64,000 nucleotides of DNA from Paenibacillus physcomitrellae (GCF_002240225.1 NZ_CP022584.1:4244094-4308093); one strand, 5' to 3'. Counted from the first letter of the stretch, positions 16,706 to 25,334 are shown. Program-made: numbers and translations. Notes: generated by a model not told the origin, from the letters alone.

Positions 16706-17497
16706 TTATTTCTCTGAATTGGCGAACTGGGAAACCACCTCGTTAAAGCGGCCGCGTTCGTCATAAAAAGGGGCATGCCCGCTGAAATGGAAGGGAACGA
16801 GCCGCGAATTTGTTATAAGCTTGTGGACTTCCTGCGCCTGAGCGAAAGGAACGACTTGATCATGGATGCCGTGAATAATCAGAGTAGGCAAGGTGATCAG
16901 GGACAGTTCGGCGGTCAGGTTGGAGTCCCTGAGCGTACGAATGATGGCGGCCGTGGCGTATCCTGCGGCCTGGTAACCGATTTGGGAGAAAAAGTCCCGG
17001 AAGGCTTCCGAAATTTGCTGGAAGAAAAAGCCGTCGATCGTTTTCCGCCACATATTGGGCCGGTCGTTGTAGGTTTCTTCCAGCAGCTCTTTGGCTTTGT
17101 CCGGGGTAAAACCGGTCGGGAGCGCCCCGCTGACCAATACGAGCTTGGACACGCCGAAGCCGCCGTACCGGGTTGCGTATCTAGCCGCGATGGCGGCGCC
17201 GGTTGAATGGCCGACCAGCGTGAGGTTATCCAGCTTTAATTGATGGATCAGCACGCGGAGATCGTCGGCCATCCGATCGTAATCGTAACCCGTAAAAGGT
17301 TTATCGGAATCGCCGTATCCCCGCCAGTCGTAACCGATGCAGCGGAACCCTTTTGCCGGGAGCACATCGTATTGGTATTCAAATTGTTTGTGGCTCAGCG
17401 GCCAGCCGTGAATAAACAAGATCGTTATATTGCCGCCGGGTTGGATATCCTCAACGAACAGCTTTACGTTATTTTCCACTTCCACATAAAATCCCAT
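16706..17497 (-). CDS. alpha/beta hydrolase
   Basis: This 263-residue hydrolase has all the core motifs: HGWPLS oxyanion-hole segment (about residue 30), GHSTG nucleophile elbow (Ser98), acid in GIHDQVVP (Asp213) and His in FSGHAPF (His241). The HGWPLSHKQFEYQ stretch resembles the cofactor-free (non-heme) haloperoxidase/esterase branch. It has no signal peptide. It is a single gene with its own terminator, next to a metallo-beta-lactamase-fold gene on the same strand. The natural substrate is not known. Confidence 0.87.
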   Translation of the reverse strand: MGFYVEVENNVKLFVEDIQPGGNITILFIHGWPLSHKQFEYQYDVLPAKGFRCIGYDWRGYGDSDKPFTGYDYDRMADDLRVLIHQLKLDNLTLVGHSTGAAIAARYATRYGGFGVSKLVLVSGALPTGFTPDKAKELLEETYNDRPNMWRKTIDGFFFQQISEAFRDFFSQIGYQAAGYATAAIIRTLRDSNLTAELSLITLPTLIIHGIHDQVVPFAQAQEVHKLITNSRLVPFHFSGHAPFYDERGRFNEVVSQFANSEK

Positions 17498-17601
17498 GTT
17501 GGGATTAAAACCCCCTTCATCCGTTTTGCCTTAAAGATATGAGATCAAAGAGGGAGAAATTCCCGGGCGCTAAACGTTTGTCATTTGTCTTTGTCCCGGC
17601 C

Positions 17602-18357
17602 TTAGGCGTTTTCCACCCATTCGCCATCGTTCGGAATGGCAACCCGGTCAAGCAGATTTTCGTTCGATAAACGGATTTTTAGGAGATCGCGGGTAAGCAG
17701 GCAGTGGTTGATGCTGTCCATATGAACAGCCGTTATATGGGTATAAGGCGCATACCGGGCAAGCTTTGCAATGTCCATGTCCGTCATCGTAATCGGATCT
17801 CCTTCCAGGAACCGCGCCCCGCCTGCATTCACGACGACGGCCTGAGGTTTGAACGCATCCAGCGCGGCTTTGACCTCGTCACACCAGATGGTGTCTCCGG
17901 CGACATACAGGGAGGGTTCGTGTTCGGCCTGGAAAACAAAACCGGATACGGGTCCCATCGCCCTGCCGATTTCCCCGGTCCCGTGCCGGCCGCCGGTACG
18001 ATGAATAAGGATGCCGCCGAAGTCCAAGTGTTCCTGGATTTCCGTCACGTTACGGAAACCCGCTTCTGCGAAAGTCTGGCGGTCCCCAGGCTGGCAAAGG
18101 ACCGGCGTGGATTTTGGCAGCGCTTCGGCTGCAGCCTGGTCCCAATGATCCCGGTGCAGGTGGGTGACGATCATGACGTCCGGGGCAGTCCATTGAGCGG
18201 CAGGACCGGGCAGGGGAATCAGCGGGTTTCTTCTTCCGTTTTCCGTGTTGGGAATTGGGGGATTGGCGCCCGTTTCGCTGAACATCGGATCGACCAGAAA
18301 GGTGGTCCCGCCGTATTCAATCCATAAAGTGGCGTGGCGGACAAGCTGTATTTTCAT
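17602..18357 (-). CDS. metallo-beta-lactamase-fold hydrolase (UlaG/RomA-like)
   Basis: The ATG at 18357 is preceded by GGAGGT, which favours this 251-residue form over a longer frame that would run into the divergent Lrp gene. Zinc ligands are in THLHRDHWD (near residue 69) and YVAGDTIWCDE (near 150). The overall pattern fits the UlaG-like branch that opens phosphate or lactone esters. It lies divergent from the Lrp regulator with about 130 nt between starts, so the regulator may control it. The substrate is unknown. Confidence 0.85.
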   Translation of the reverse strand: MKIQLVRHATLWIEYGGTTFLVDPMFSETGANPPIPNTENGRRNPLIPLPGPAAQWTAPDVMIVTHLHRDHWDQAAAEALPKSTPVLCQPGDRQTFAEAGFRNVTEIQEHLDFGGILIHRTGGRHGTGEIGRAMGPVSGFVFQAEHEPSLYVAGDTIWCDEVKAALDAFKPQAVVVNAGGARFLEGDPITMTDMDIAKLARYAPYTHITAVHMDSINHCLLTRDLLKIRLSNENLLDRVAIPNDGEWVENA

Positions 18358-18488
18358 TTGTTTTTTACCTCCGTTTGGCTTAAGCAATTCTGTTACAATA
18401 AAAAGATAACATCCGGCTTGTAGAATCAGAATAACCGGGTGAACGAGTTTAACCCCGTTTATTTTCACAATGAAAGGATTTAAACGTG

Positions 18489-18929
18489 ATGGCAAATTTA
18501 TCTTTGGATGAAGTCGATTTACAGATTCTGCAGTGCCTGCTGGAGAACGCTTTGAGCTCCAATAAGGAAATCGGGGAACGGGTGCATTTGACGGGCCAGG
18601 CCGTGGGAGCCAGAGTGCGCAAGCTCCGGGATATGGGCGTGATCGAAGGTTATACGCTGCGCTGGAATCCTGACAAGCTGGGGCAGCGGGTGCTGGCTTT
18701 TATTACCGTTTATATGAATACAAATACGGCTCATGAGGCCTTTCGCAGGTTTGCAGAAGCTTCGCACGAAATCGTCGAGATGCACCGGATCAGCGGAGAA
18801 GGCTGTTATTGGCTTAGAGCCAGGGCTGCAGGGATTGTAGAGCTTAACCGGCTTTTGGAGGAGCTTTTAAAGTTCGGCAATTATAAATTGGCTCTTTCCC
18901 TGGAAAAGGTAAAGCTTTCAGAGTTTTAA
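18489..18929 (+). CDS. Lrp/AsnC-family transcriptional regulator
   Basis: The 146-residue protein has an N-terminal winged helix-turn-helix (LDEVDLQILQCLLEN, then a recognition helix around VHLTGQAVGARVRKL) and a C-terminal RAM effector domain, the normal Lrp size. A GTG one codon upstream (18486) has slightly better SD spacing and is an alternative start. It sits between a divergent metallohydrolase and a downstream cysteine-cluster/pentapeptide gene 36 nt away, and probably controls one or both. Lrp proteins usually sense amino acids or related small molecules. Confidence 0.9.
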   Translation: MANLSLDEVDLQILQCLLENALSSNKEIGERVHLTGQAVGARVRKLRDMGVIEGYTLRWNPDKLGQRVLAFITVYMNTNTAHEAFRRFAEASHEIVEMHRISGEGCYWLRARAAGIVELNRLLEELLKFGNYKLALSLEKVKLSEF

Positions 18930-18965
18930 CCCTGCAAAACAAGATAAGGCAAGGAGATGAAAGAA

Positions 18966-19883
18966 TTGGCTGAACACGGTGAACAAGCGGCATCTGCCGG
19001 AAATGCAGGACAAGAAGATCTCCTTGGTTTGGCAAGGGAGACATCGGGGTTCCTGCTTCAGCGGGCGGAGCTGAAAGCGGATTGCGAGCAATGTTTTGGG
19101 TTATGCTGCGCGGCGCTGCCGTTTGCAGCTTCCGTTGATTTTGCGGCTGACAAGCCTGCCGGGCAGGCCTGCGGCCATCTGCAGGAGGATTTTCGGTGCG
19201 GCATCCACGGAAGCCTTCGAGAGCAGGGATATCGTGGATGTACGGTTTATGATTGTTTCGGGGCCGGACAGAAGCTGTCCCAGGAGACGTTCGGCGGTGC
19301 AAGCTGGCGGGAGCATCCGGAGACCGGAAAGCTAATGCTTGAAGTGTTTCCCGTCATGTGGCAGCTTCATGAGCTTCTTTGGTATCTTGCCGAGGCTTTG
19401 ACTCTGGGCGGTGCCTCCGCACTCCATGATCGGATAAAGGCCGCTTTGGAAGAAACCCGACGGCTGACAGCGCTCGGTGCAGATGAATTAGCCGGTTTGA
19501 ATGTAAGTTTACACCGCGGGGAAGTCGGCGCTTTGCTGCTGCAGGCCAGCGAGCTGGAGCGGAAAGAGAAAGCCCGGCAGCTGAGAAGCTCCGGCCGAAG
19601 AACGAAGAAAACGGGGCGGGGAGCAGACTTGATAGGCGCGAGTCTCAGCGGAGCCGACCTAAGCTGCGCCAACTTGCGCGGGGCTTATTTGATCGCCGCT
19701 GATCTGCGGAAGGCGGACTTGAGGTCAGCCGATCTGATTGGCGCGGATTTCCGTGATGCGGATCTCCGCGGCGCGGATTTGACGGGCAGCTTGTTTGTGA
19801 CCCAGGCGCAGATGAATGCGGCTAAAGGGAATATGGAGACGAAACTGCCCGCCGGTATTATCCGTCCGGCCCATTGGAGCTGA
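18966..19883 (+). CDS. cysteine-cluster (YkgJ-like) plus pentapeptide-repeat protein
   Basis: The 305-residue product joins two modules. The N-terminal part carries CEQCFGLCC (about residues 40-48) and three more cysteine groups ending in GCTVYDCFGAGQ, a pattern like YkgJ-type metal- or Fe-S-binding proteins. After a helical middle, residues about 215-280 are pentapeptide repeats (ADLxx/ANLxx), which fold as a right-handed beta-helix. The start is probably TTG, 9 nt from AAGGAG, since the ATG at 18957 directly abuts that SD. It follows the Lrp gene and was likely co-transcribed with it. The function of this fusion is unknown. Confidence 0.82.
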   Translation: MAEHGEQAASAGNAGQEDLLGLARETSGFLLQRAELKADCEQCFGLCCAALPFAASVDFAADKPAGQACGHLQEDFRCGIHGSLREQGYRGCTVYDCFGAGQKLSQETFGGASWREHPETGKLMLEVFPVMWQLHELLWYLAEALTLGGASALHDRIKAALEETRRLTALGADELAGLNVSLHRGEVGALLLQASELERKEKARQLRSSGRRTKKTGRGADLIGASLSGADLSCANLRGAYLIAADLRKADLRSADLIGADFRDADLRGADLTGSLFVTQAQMNAAKGNMETKLPAGIIRPAHWS

Positions 19884-19884
19884 A

Positions 19885-20643
19885 TTAACGTTTGAAGGCT
19901 GATACCCGGATTCTCCGGTAATCCATCACCCAGCGGCCATCCTGGAACAGAAGCGGCCGGAGCTGCTCCTCCAGATCGGTTAAGATCCGTTCTCGTTGTT
20001 CAGTGGTCAGAACGCTTAGGATTCCATTAGCAAACACGTCCAACCATTTCCGGAAACCTTGCTCCCCATCTTCGAGCGGAGTAGGCCGTGCAAAGCAAAG
20101 GGCCAATTCAACGGTAAAGCCGTGTTTCTCCAGTAGAGACGTGTATTGGCCGATACTTGGGAAATACCAAGGCATCCGCAGCTTGCCGCCCAAACCGTGG
20201 GCTTCAAAGACCTGCGGCAAACCGCTGACAACGGAGGCAATATTGCCGTGTCCTCCGAATTCGCACACCAAGCGGCCGTCTGACCGAAGGCTGGAGGCCA
20301 TAGAAGCGGCGGCGGCGTCCGCATCCTGAAGCCAGTGCAGGGCAGCATTGCTGAATATGGCGTCTGCGGGTTTGTCGTGTACATAATGCTGGGCATCGGC
20401 TTGGATAAAACGAAGCTGAGGATGTTTGGCTTGAGCGGCTCGAACCATCTCTGAAGAAACATCAATTCCCGTCACGTCGGCTCCGCTTTGTGCTATTAAG
20501 GCGGCCAGATCTCCTGTGCCGCTGCCCCAATCCAGAATCCGTTCTCCCGGCTGCGGCTGCAGAAGCCCGATCAGGGATTCTCCGAACTGCGACACAAAAG
20601 ACATGGATGAATCGTAGGTACCCGAATTCCACTGCTGCTTCAT
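19885..20643 (-). CDS. class I SAM-dependent methyltransferase
   Basis: A 252-residue methyltransferase with motif I LDWGSGTGDLAALI (residues 37-50), acidic VTGIDVSSEM after strand 2, and the SNAALHWLQD segment near residue 98. The layout resembles trans-aconitate methyltransferase-like (Tam/UbiE) enzymes. Trp and Ser in motif I replace the more usual Leu and Cys. Its stop codon is one base from the convergent pentapeptide gene's stop. The substrate is not known. Confidence 0.87.
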   Translation of the reverse strand: MKQQWNSGTYDSSMSFVSQFGESLIGLLQPQPGERILDWGSGTGDLAALIAQSGADVTGIDVSSEMVRAAQAKHPQLRFIQADAQHYVHDKPADAIFSNAALHWLQDADAAAASMASSLRSDGRLVCEFGGHGNIASVVSGLPQVFEAHGLGGKLRMPWYFPSIGQYTSLLEKHGFTVELALCFARPTPLEDGEQGFRKWLDVFANGILSVLTTEQRERILTDLEEQLRPLLFQDGRWVMDYRRIRVSAFKR

Positions 20644-20751
20644 AGTTCACCCTCCTTAGGAGATATACAGGTTTGAATTCATTTTACGTCTGGTTTCGTT
20701 ATTAGGGAAATATATAAACTGCATAACAGTAATTGATTTAACCTATAAGTT

Positions 20752-20787
20752 TACAAAAAGAGTCCCTCTGCCACGCAGACAGAGGGA
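20752..20787 (-). terminator. rho-independent terminator of the dehydrogenase gene
   Basis: On the minus strand TCCCTCTG/CAGAGGGA forms an 8-bp stem and is followed by CTCTTTTTG. It lies about 85 nt after the stop of the dehydrogenase at 20871. Confidence 0.85.
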
Positions 20788-20870
20788 TACGAAACACAGC
20801 GCAGCTGTCTAGGAGGCGAGTGCCTCATGACGGGCTTGACGCGCGATTAGACGCTTATAATAACTAATGT

Positions 20871-21923
20871 TTAGCGGTTGGGAGTGACCAGAATCTTCAC
20901 CTGGTTCTTCTCTTTAAGCAGCGCTTCAAAGCCTTGCTCGACGGCGTCATCCAAGGCAATACGTTTGGTGACAAGCTTCTCGGCGGAGAAATATCCCTGC
21001 TCCATGAGGCTGATAACGGCAGGGAAAACATCCCGGTATCCGATGATGCCTGCAATATTCCGTTCCTGCATGACGATTTGATTCGGGTGGATAGCCGCTT
21101 CTTTTTCAAAAATGCTTACGATCATGATCTGGCCGCCAATCCGCGTAGATTGGATCGCCTGCTGAAGCACGACCGGAACGCCGGTCACTTCAAAAGCCAC
21201 GTCGGCTCCGCCGTCCGACAGGCGGCGAATTTCAGCAATCACATCCTGCTCGGCCGGGTTGATGCCAATGGCTCCAAGCTCTTCGGCTTTGTTCCGGCGT
21301 TCCTGCGACAACTCCACGGCATAAATGGACGAGGCACCGGATGCTTTAAGCGCTTCGATGACCAGCAGGCCGATAGGACCGGCTCCAAATACCACTGCTC
21401 GGTCGCCGACCTTAAATTGGCTTTGGCGTACGGCATACAGGGCTACCGCAGAGGGTTCAACCAATGCCCCCTGCTCAAAGGAAACGCTTTCCGGAATTTT
21501 GTGCACACGGTGCTCTTCGGTCGCAACGTATTCGGAGAAACCGCCGCCGCCTCCAGCCAGACCGAGGAAGCCCATCTGTTCGCACAAATTATATTTGCCT
21601 TGCCGGCAAGCCGCACACTCCCCGCAATTAAAGATAGGTTCTACTACGACCCGGTCGCCGGTTTTGAAGCGGGTCACGCCTTCTCCAACCTCGACCACCT
21701 GTCCGGAAAATTCATGGCCCATAACAACAGGAGCTTCTTCATGGGTTAAGGGATGTGGAGCACCTTGGGATATAAAAATAGGGCCTGCCGCATATTCGTG
21801 CAGATCACTGCCGCAGATCCCGCACCATTCGATTTTAATTTTGACTTGCCCTTTGGCTGTCACCGGTTCCTCGATAGTTTCGATTCTCAGGTCTTTAACA
21901 CCGTGCCAACGTAATGCTTTCAT
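20871..21923 (-). CDS. bdhA: zinc-dependent 2,3-butanediol dehydrogenase-like enzyme
   Basis: This 350-residue medium-chain dehydrogenase has catalytic-zinc residues Cys37 and His70/Glu71, structural-zinc cysteines at 100, 103, 106 and 114, and the Rossmann motif GAGPIG near residue 175. The long loop with FISQGAPHPLTHEEAPV matches (R,R)-butanediol dehydrogenases, which interconvert acetoin and 2,3-butanediol with NAD. The start is the second ATG, 9 nt from AGGAG; the first abuts the SD. It is divergent from a LacI-type gene, with a perfect palindromic operator upstream. The exact substrate (a related polyol is possible) is inferred. Confidence 0.85.
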   Translation of the reverse strand: MKALRWHGVKDLRIETIEEPVTAKGQVKIKIEWCGICGSDLHEYAAGPIFISQGAPHPLTHEEAPVVMGHEFSGQVVEVGEGVTRFKTGDRVVVEPIFNCGECAACRQGKYNLCEQMGFLGLAGGGGGFSEYVATEEHRVHKIPESVSFEQGALVEPSAVALYAVRQSQFKVGDRAVVFGAGPIGLLVIEALKASGASSIYAVELSQERRNKAEELGAIGINPAEQDVIAEIRRLSDGGADVAFEVTGVPVVLQQAIQSTRIGGQIMIVSIFEKEAAIHPNQIVMQERNIAGIIGYRDVFPAVISLMEQGYFSAEKLVTKRIALDDAVEQGFEALLKEKNQVKILVTPNR

Positions 21924-21975
21924 TCCTGTCATCTCCTGATAAATGGTATATAAAATTATTGAATATAATTTTTTA

Positions 21976-21987
21976 GGAAACGTTTCC
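21976..21987. promoter_or_regulatory. LacI/CcpA-type operator upstream of bdhA
   Basis: GGAAACGTTTCC is a perfect 12-bp palindrome, 53 nt before the bdhA start. A second copy with one base changed lies in the regulator's leader. It could bind the adjacent LacI protein, CcpA (two mismatches to cre), or both. Confidence 0.75.
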
Positions 21988-22159
21988 GATGATTATAATG
22001 TCACAGAATGTTCATGTTGTCAAACCTTTGGACCGTTAAATGGGATAAGCAAATATAGCTATGAACAACAGATAAGCATGGTGCGACAGTACCGGTAAGA
22101 AGAGTGGGTGCCGCTGTGATATAATGAAAATATAAATTTTTGGTTTTCGAAACAAAATG

Positions 22160-22171
22160 GGAAACGATTCC
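22160..22171. promoter_or_regulatory. second operator, in the LacI leader
   Basis: GGAAACGATTCC differs from the upstream palindrome at one base and shares the following CGATGA. It lies 33 nt before the preferred LacI start, suiting autoregulation and possible looping between sites 184 bp apart. Confidence 0.65.
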
Positions 22172-22204
22172 GATGAAACGGATGAAAGGATATTCAAGAG
22201 AGCT

Positions 22205-23236
22205 ATGGAACAGAACAGAAAAGTGACGATCGAAGACGTAGCCAAACAGGCCGGAGTAGGCATTGCGACCGTCTCTCGTGCGCTGAATGACAGCGGGGGG
22301 ATCAGCGCAGCAACTAAAGCAAAAATTTTGCAGGTGGTCGATGAAATGGGGTTTGTCCCCAACACTTCCGCCCAAAGCTTGAAAATCCGGCAGACCCGGC
22401 AGATTGCCCTTGCGGTTCCCGATATTCGAAATGCGATTATTCCCGATATTGCCTGGTCGGTGGAGCAGGCCGCCAAGCAGCATGGATACCGGGTGGTGCA
22501 GATCAACACGCTGGGCAATGCGCGGCTGGAGCTGGAGACGCTGCGTGAGATTAAGAAGCTGCATGTAGACGGTTTGGTTATAATGCCCCTGGCCTATCCC
22601 AAAACGCTGGAAAACCTGATTAACAGGGCAAGTCTGCCTGTATCCGTCATCAATTACGGGAAAAAACTGAGTCTCGACCTGAAAGCCGATGTGGTCGGGC
22701 TTGCAAGGCAGGAAGGCAAGCTGGTGATGGAGCATCTGCAGCAAATCGGCCGGACTCGGATCGCTTACGCGGGAGCGCCGAAGGACAAAATTGAAGAGAG
22801 ATACCGCGCCTATGAGGAATCCGTCAGCCAGGTGGATGTTTCGCTGGTTTATTTCGGCGAAGATTTCAACTTTGAGACGGGACGGCGGGCCGCGGATTAT
22901 TTCTATAGCCTCAAACATATGCCTGACGCTATTTATGCGGTGAACGACATGGTGGCTATCGGGATCGTCAACCGGTTTAAAGAACTTGGCGTCAAGGTGC
23001 CCGAGCAGGTGGCGGTGGTCGGAATTGATAACAATTTGTGGGCTACCGTTACTACGCCCAAGATCAGCTCGGTCTCCATCATGGGCAGCGAGGTGGGGCG
23101 GCTGGCGGCTGAATTGCTTCTGAAGCGCATCCAATCCGCAGAAGCCGCAGCTTATGAACGGGTTGAATTTGAACCCCGGTTGATCGTCAGGGAATCCAGT
23201 GCGGATCCGACCCGGTATTCCGGTCCGTCTGCCTGA
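22205..23236 (+). CDS. LacI-family transcriptional regulator
   Basis: The 343-residue product has the LacI helix-turn-helix VTIEDVAKQAGVGIATVSRA at residues 7-26, a hinge ending near residue 60 and a periplasmic-binding-protein-like sugar domain. The start at 22205 was preferred because the LacI DNA-binding domain normally begins within ten residues; the longer frame from ATG 22157 has no SD and would run through the operator. It is divergent from bdhA, and the two matching palindromes suggest that it represses both genes. The inducer is unknown. Confidence 0.88.
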   Translation: MEQNRKVTIEDVAKQAGVGIATVSRALNDSGGISAATKAKILQVVDEMGFVPNTSAQSLKIRQTRQIALAVPDIRNAIIPDIAWSVEQAAKQHGYRVVQINTLGNARLELETLREIKKLHVDGLVIMPLAYPKTLENLINRASLPVSVINYGKKLSLDLKADVVGLARQEGKLVMEHLQQIGRTRIAYAGAPKDKIEERYRAYEESVSQVDVSLVYFGEDFNFETGRRAADYFYSLKHMPDAIYAVNDMVAIGIVNRFKELGVKVPEQVAVVGIDNNLWATVTTPKISSVSIMGSEVGRLAAELLLKRIQSAEAAAYERVEFEPRLIVRESSADPTRYSGPSA

Positions 23237-23454
23237 GGATAGAATTCTGGAAATTGGCGATAGGCGCTTCCAGCCATCTGCGGATCGTATATGGATTCTG
23301 CTGCTTGGCTTGTTTGTCCGTAGCCGCATTCGACTGCTCGGTAATGGCTTGCCTGATATGACCATTCCATGACATTTGTGAATGAAGCTTTTTTAACGGA
23401 TTTCTTGCCTTATAATGAGGGGAGACAAGCTTTGAAACGGAGGAGATTCTGAAG

Positions 23455-24015
23455 ATGCGGCAGCAGCCTAAACGACAGCGATCTAAACAGGGAATTGCAG
23501 CAGCGCTAGCTTTTTTGTTGTTTGGTGCTTTACTTGCAGCTTGTGGAAATTCGCCGAAAGCGGAAGTTAATCTGCAGACGGATGAACTGAAACAGCTGGT
23601 ACAGAATTTAAGCGCCGGAAATAAGAAGGCCCAATCAGCTTCCATATCATCCAGCAGTCTGAAGCTTGTGGATGATAAAGGGAAGGAAACGGAGTATGTT
23701 TTGCCGGAGCAGGAGTTTTTTGTATCGATTGCCCCTTATTTGCAGCAGACTCACCGTTGCGCCATCCACAATCTGGCCGGCTGCCAGGGGGAATTGCAGC
23801 AGCAGACATTTACGGTTACGGTTCGCGACTCATCCGGCAAAGCGATCCTTGACCGGGAATCGCTTGCTTCTCAGGTAAACGGATTTATAGACCTATGGCT
23901 GCCTAGGGATGACACTTTCCATGTAACGGTAGAGTATAACGGGAAACAAGCGGAATCCGATATCTCGACGTTTGAAGGCGACAACACGTGTATCACAACG
24001 ATGCAGCTGGGCTAA
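23455..24015 (+). CDS. cueP: CueP-family copper-binding lipoprotein
   Basis: The 186-residue product has a lipoprotein signal with lipobox LLAAC (Cys30). The CueP signature is present: THRCAIH then CQGE (Cys102, His105, Cys110), a middle FIDLWLPRD segment, and C-terminal TCITTMQL (Cys179). CueP was defined in Salmonella as a periplasmic copper-sequestering protein; Gram-positive relatives are lipid-anchored. GGAGGAG precedes the ATG and TATAAT (23411) could be its -10. It stands alone, without a visible copper ATPase or CsoR/CueR gene in the window. Confidence 0.9.
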   Translation: MRQQPKRQRSKQGIAAALAFLLFGALLAACGNSPKAEVNLQTDELKQLVQNLSAGNKKAQSASISSSSLKLVDDKGKETEYVLPEQEFFVSIAPYLQQTHRCAIHNLAGCQGELQQQTFTVTVRDSSGKAILDRESLASQVNGFIDLWLPRDDTFHVTVEYNGKQAESDISTFEGDNTCITTMQLG

Positions 24016-24050
24016 AGGAACTTGAGCTGGTTAATGAAGTTGTGTCTCAT

Positions 24051-24092
24051 CCAAAGAAGCTGCCCCCTTGTCCATGAGGGCAGCTTCTTTGG
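24051..24092. terminator. terminator hairpin after cueP
   Basis: CCAAAGAAGCTGCCC/GGGCAGCTTCTTTGG makes a perfect 15-bp stem with a 12-nt loop. Only a short T-run follows, so it may serve the convergent HAAS gene too. Confidence 0.75.
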
Positions 24093-24200
24093 GGTGCTTT
24101 AACAGTCCGTGTCAGAATATGTTATTCAAGACCACCCACAATGCAGTTAGACATTACATTTCATCATACGCTCCAATCGGGCGTTTCTCTGGCCCAATCC

Positions 24201-24875
24201 TTACTTCTTGTTCTCCAGCCATTTTCCTGCTCCGTACAATATTGCGCCAATGAGCGCTAGCACGTATACAGGAATGTCAATGGGCGGGCCGAAACGAGGC
24301 ATGAAGTAGAGACCGATTGCGAAAATCGCGAATACCCCTCCGCCGATCAGGCAGGCTGCCACTATTTCCTTTACCTTACGGATGGAACGAAAGGCGGACC
24401 AGCGAATGTATCTCAAGATGCCGGCAATCAATATATAAGCCCCAAGAACAGAAACGGCTGCGGTAACCGTCAAACTCCCTAAATGAAGATGATAAACGGA
24501 CTCTCCCTGATTAAAAACAAAACTGAGGATGCTGGCGAACAGACCGGTAATAAAAGCAAAGACGCCTAAAAAAATCAAGCCGAACATGGAAACAAGCTTT
24601 ACCACCTCTTTCGGCATCGCCGTTGGCAGCTCGCCGACAATTTCACGGGCATATGCCTGCGGATCTTCTCCAAACACCTCTTCGGCAGTCCGTCCTTCTT
24701 CTTGAGCTTCCAGGAGATGGTCCAGCACCTCCATTAAAATTTCTTCGGTTTCCTGTTCGGAGGTATTAAATGAGGTTCGGATATAAATCAGCAATCCGGT
24801 ATAATACTTTTCGTTGTCCTTGCTCAGCAGTTCGCGTTTCCGATTGTTTTCCTGGATCAATTCTTTAACATGCAT
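24201..24875 (-). CDS. HAAS-type membrane protein paired with PadR
   Basis: The 224-residue product has a soluble N-terminal helical part (about 1-85) with the acidic EVLDHLLEAQEEGR pattern seen in HAAS/DUF1700-DUF1129-like proteins, then four or five membrane helices. The ATG overlaps the PadR stop by one base (TGATG), so the two are translationally coupled. Such PadR-membrane-protein pairs are common in Bacillales and often answer envelope stress, but the role of the membrane partner is not known. Confidence 0.82.
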   Translation of the reverse strand: MHVKELIQENNRKRELLSKDNEKYYTGLLIYIRTSFNTSEQETEEILMEVLDHLLEAQEEGRTAEEVFGEDPQAYAREIVGELPTAMPKEVVKLVSMFGLIFLGVFAFITGLFASILSFVFNQGESVYHLHLGSLTVTAAVSVLGAYILIAGILRYIRWSAFRSIRKVKEIVAACLIGGGVFAIFAIGLYFMPRFGPPIDIPVYVLALIGAILYGAGKWLENKK

Positions 24876-25210
24876 CAAACTCTGCCTCCTCTTTGCAGCA
24901 AATGATCTACAGGGTCCCTTAAGTTCTCCCAGTGTTTTTTAAATTCATCTAAAGCTTCCTCGCCTTTGCGGGTGAGGGTGTAATATTTGCGGTTCGGGCC
25001 GCTGGGCGACTTCTTCATCTCCCCGACGATCAGTTTCTCCTTCTGAAGCCGCAGCAGAATAGGGTAAATCGAACCTTCGCTTACTTCTATCTGCATCGCA
25101 TGGAGCTTCAGGGTAAGCTCATAGCCGTATATCGTTTCTTGGGATATAACCGCGAGGATGCACCCTTCCAATATTCCTTTTAAAAGCTGGCTTCGCACGG
25201 ACAACATCAT
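24875..25210 (-). CDS. PadR-family transcriptional repressor
   Basis: A 111-residue winged-helix protein with the PadR landmarks GILEGCILAVI, YGYEL, SEGSIYPILLRLQKE and a RKYYTLTRKGEEAL wing, plus a single C-terminal dimer helix (subfamily 2 size). The start is one of three consecutive codons (GTG 25213, ATG 25210, ATG 25207), with SD AAGGTAGG. One operator overlaps the SD, and two more lie upstream, so it very likely represses its own operon. Confidence 0.92.
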   Translation of the reverse strand: MMLSVRSQLLKGILEGCILAVISQETIYGYELTLKLHAMQIEVSEGSIYPILLRLQKEKLIVGEMKKSPSGPNRKYYTLTRKGEEALDEFKKHWENLRDPVDHLLQRGGRV

Positions 25211-25213
25211 CAC

Positions 25214-25334
25214 CTACCTTGTATAACAATATAGTGAGGCAAAAAAAAGAATTCGTATCAAATTTCAATTGCAGCTGACTTGCATAACAAGATAGCTGAT
25301 TCGACATAAGCTATCTTGCATAACAAAGTAGCTT
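25214..25334. promoter_or_regulatory. three PadR operators
   Basis: Three copies of the dyad CTAnnTTG-YATAA-CAAnnTAG lie at 25214-25234, 25275-25295 and 25311-25331 (second copy has one base changed in the left arm). The outer two arms extend to AGCT...AGCT in the upstream copies. Centres are 61 and 36 bp apart. The first covers the ribosome-binding site and the others the region upstream of the padR promoter. Confidence 0.82.

Noticed and set aside
20934-21749. 271-codon plus-strand frame inside the dehydrogenase gene
   Set aside because: Antisense to a complete zinc dehydrogenase with all catalytic residues.
22001-23365. 454-codon open frame on the minus strand across the LacI gene
   Set aside because: It lies fully antisense to a clear LacI protein, lacks an SD, and its product (many His, Arg, Gln) looks like a reverse-frame artefact.
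23187-23370. 61-codon minus-strand frame after the first LacI gene
   Set aside because: It overlaps the end of LacI, has no SD, and its product matches nothing I know.
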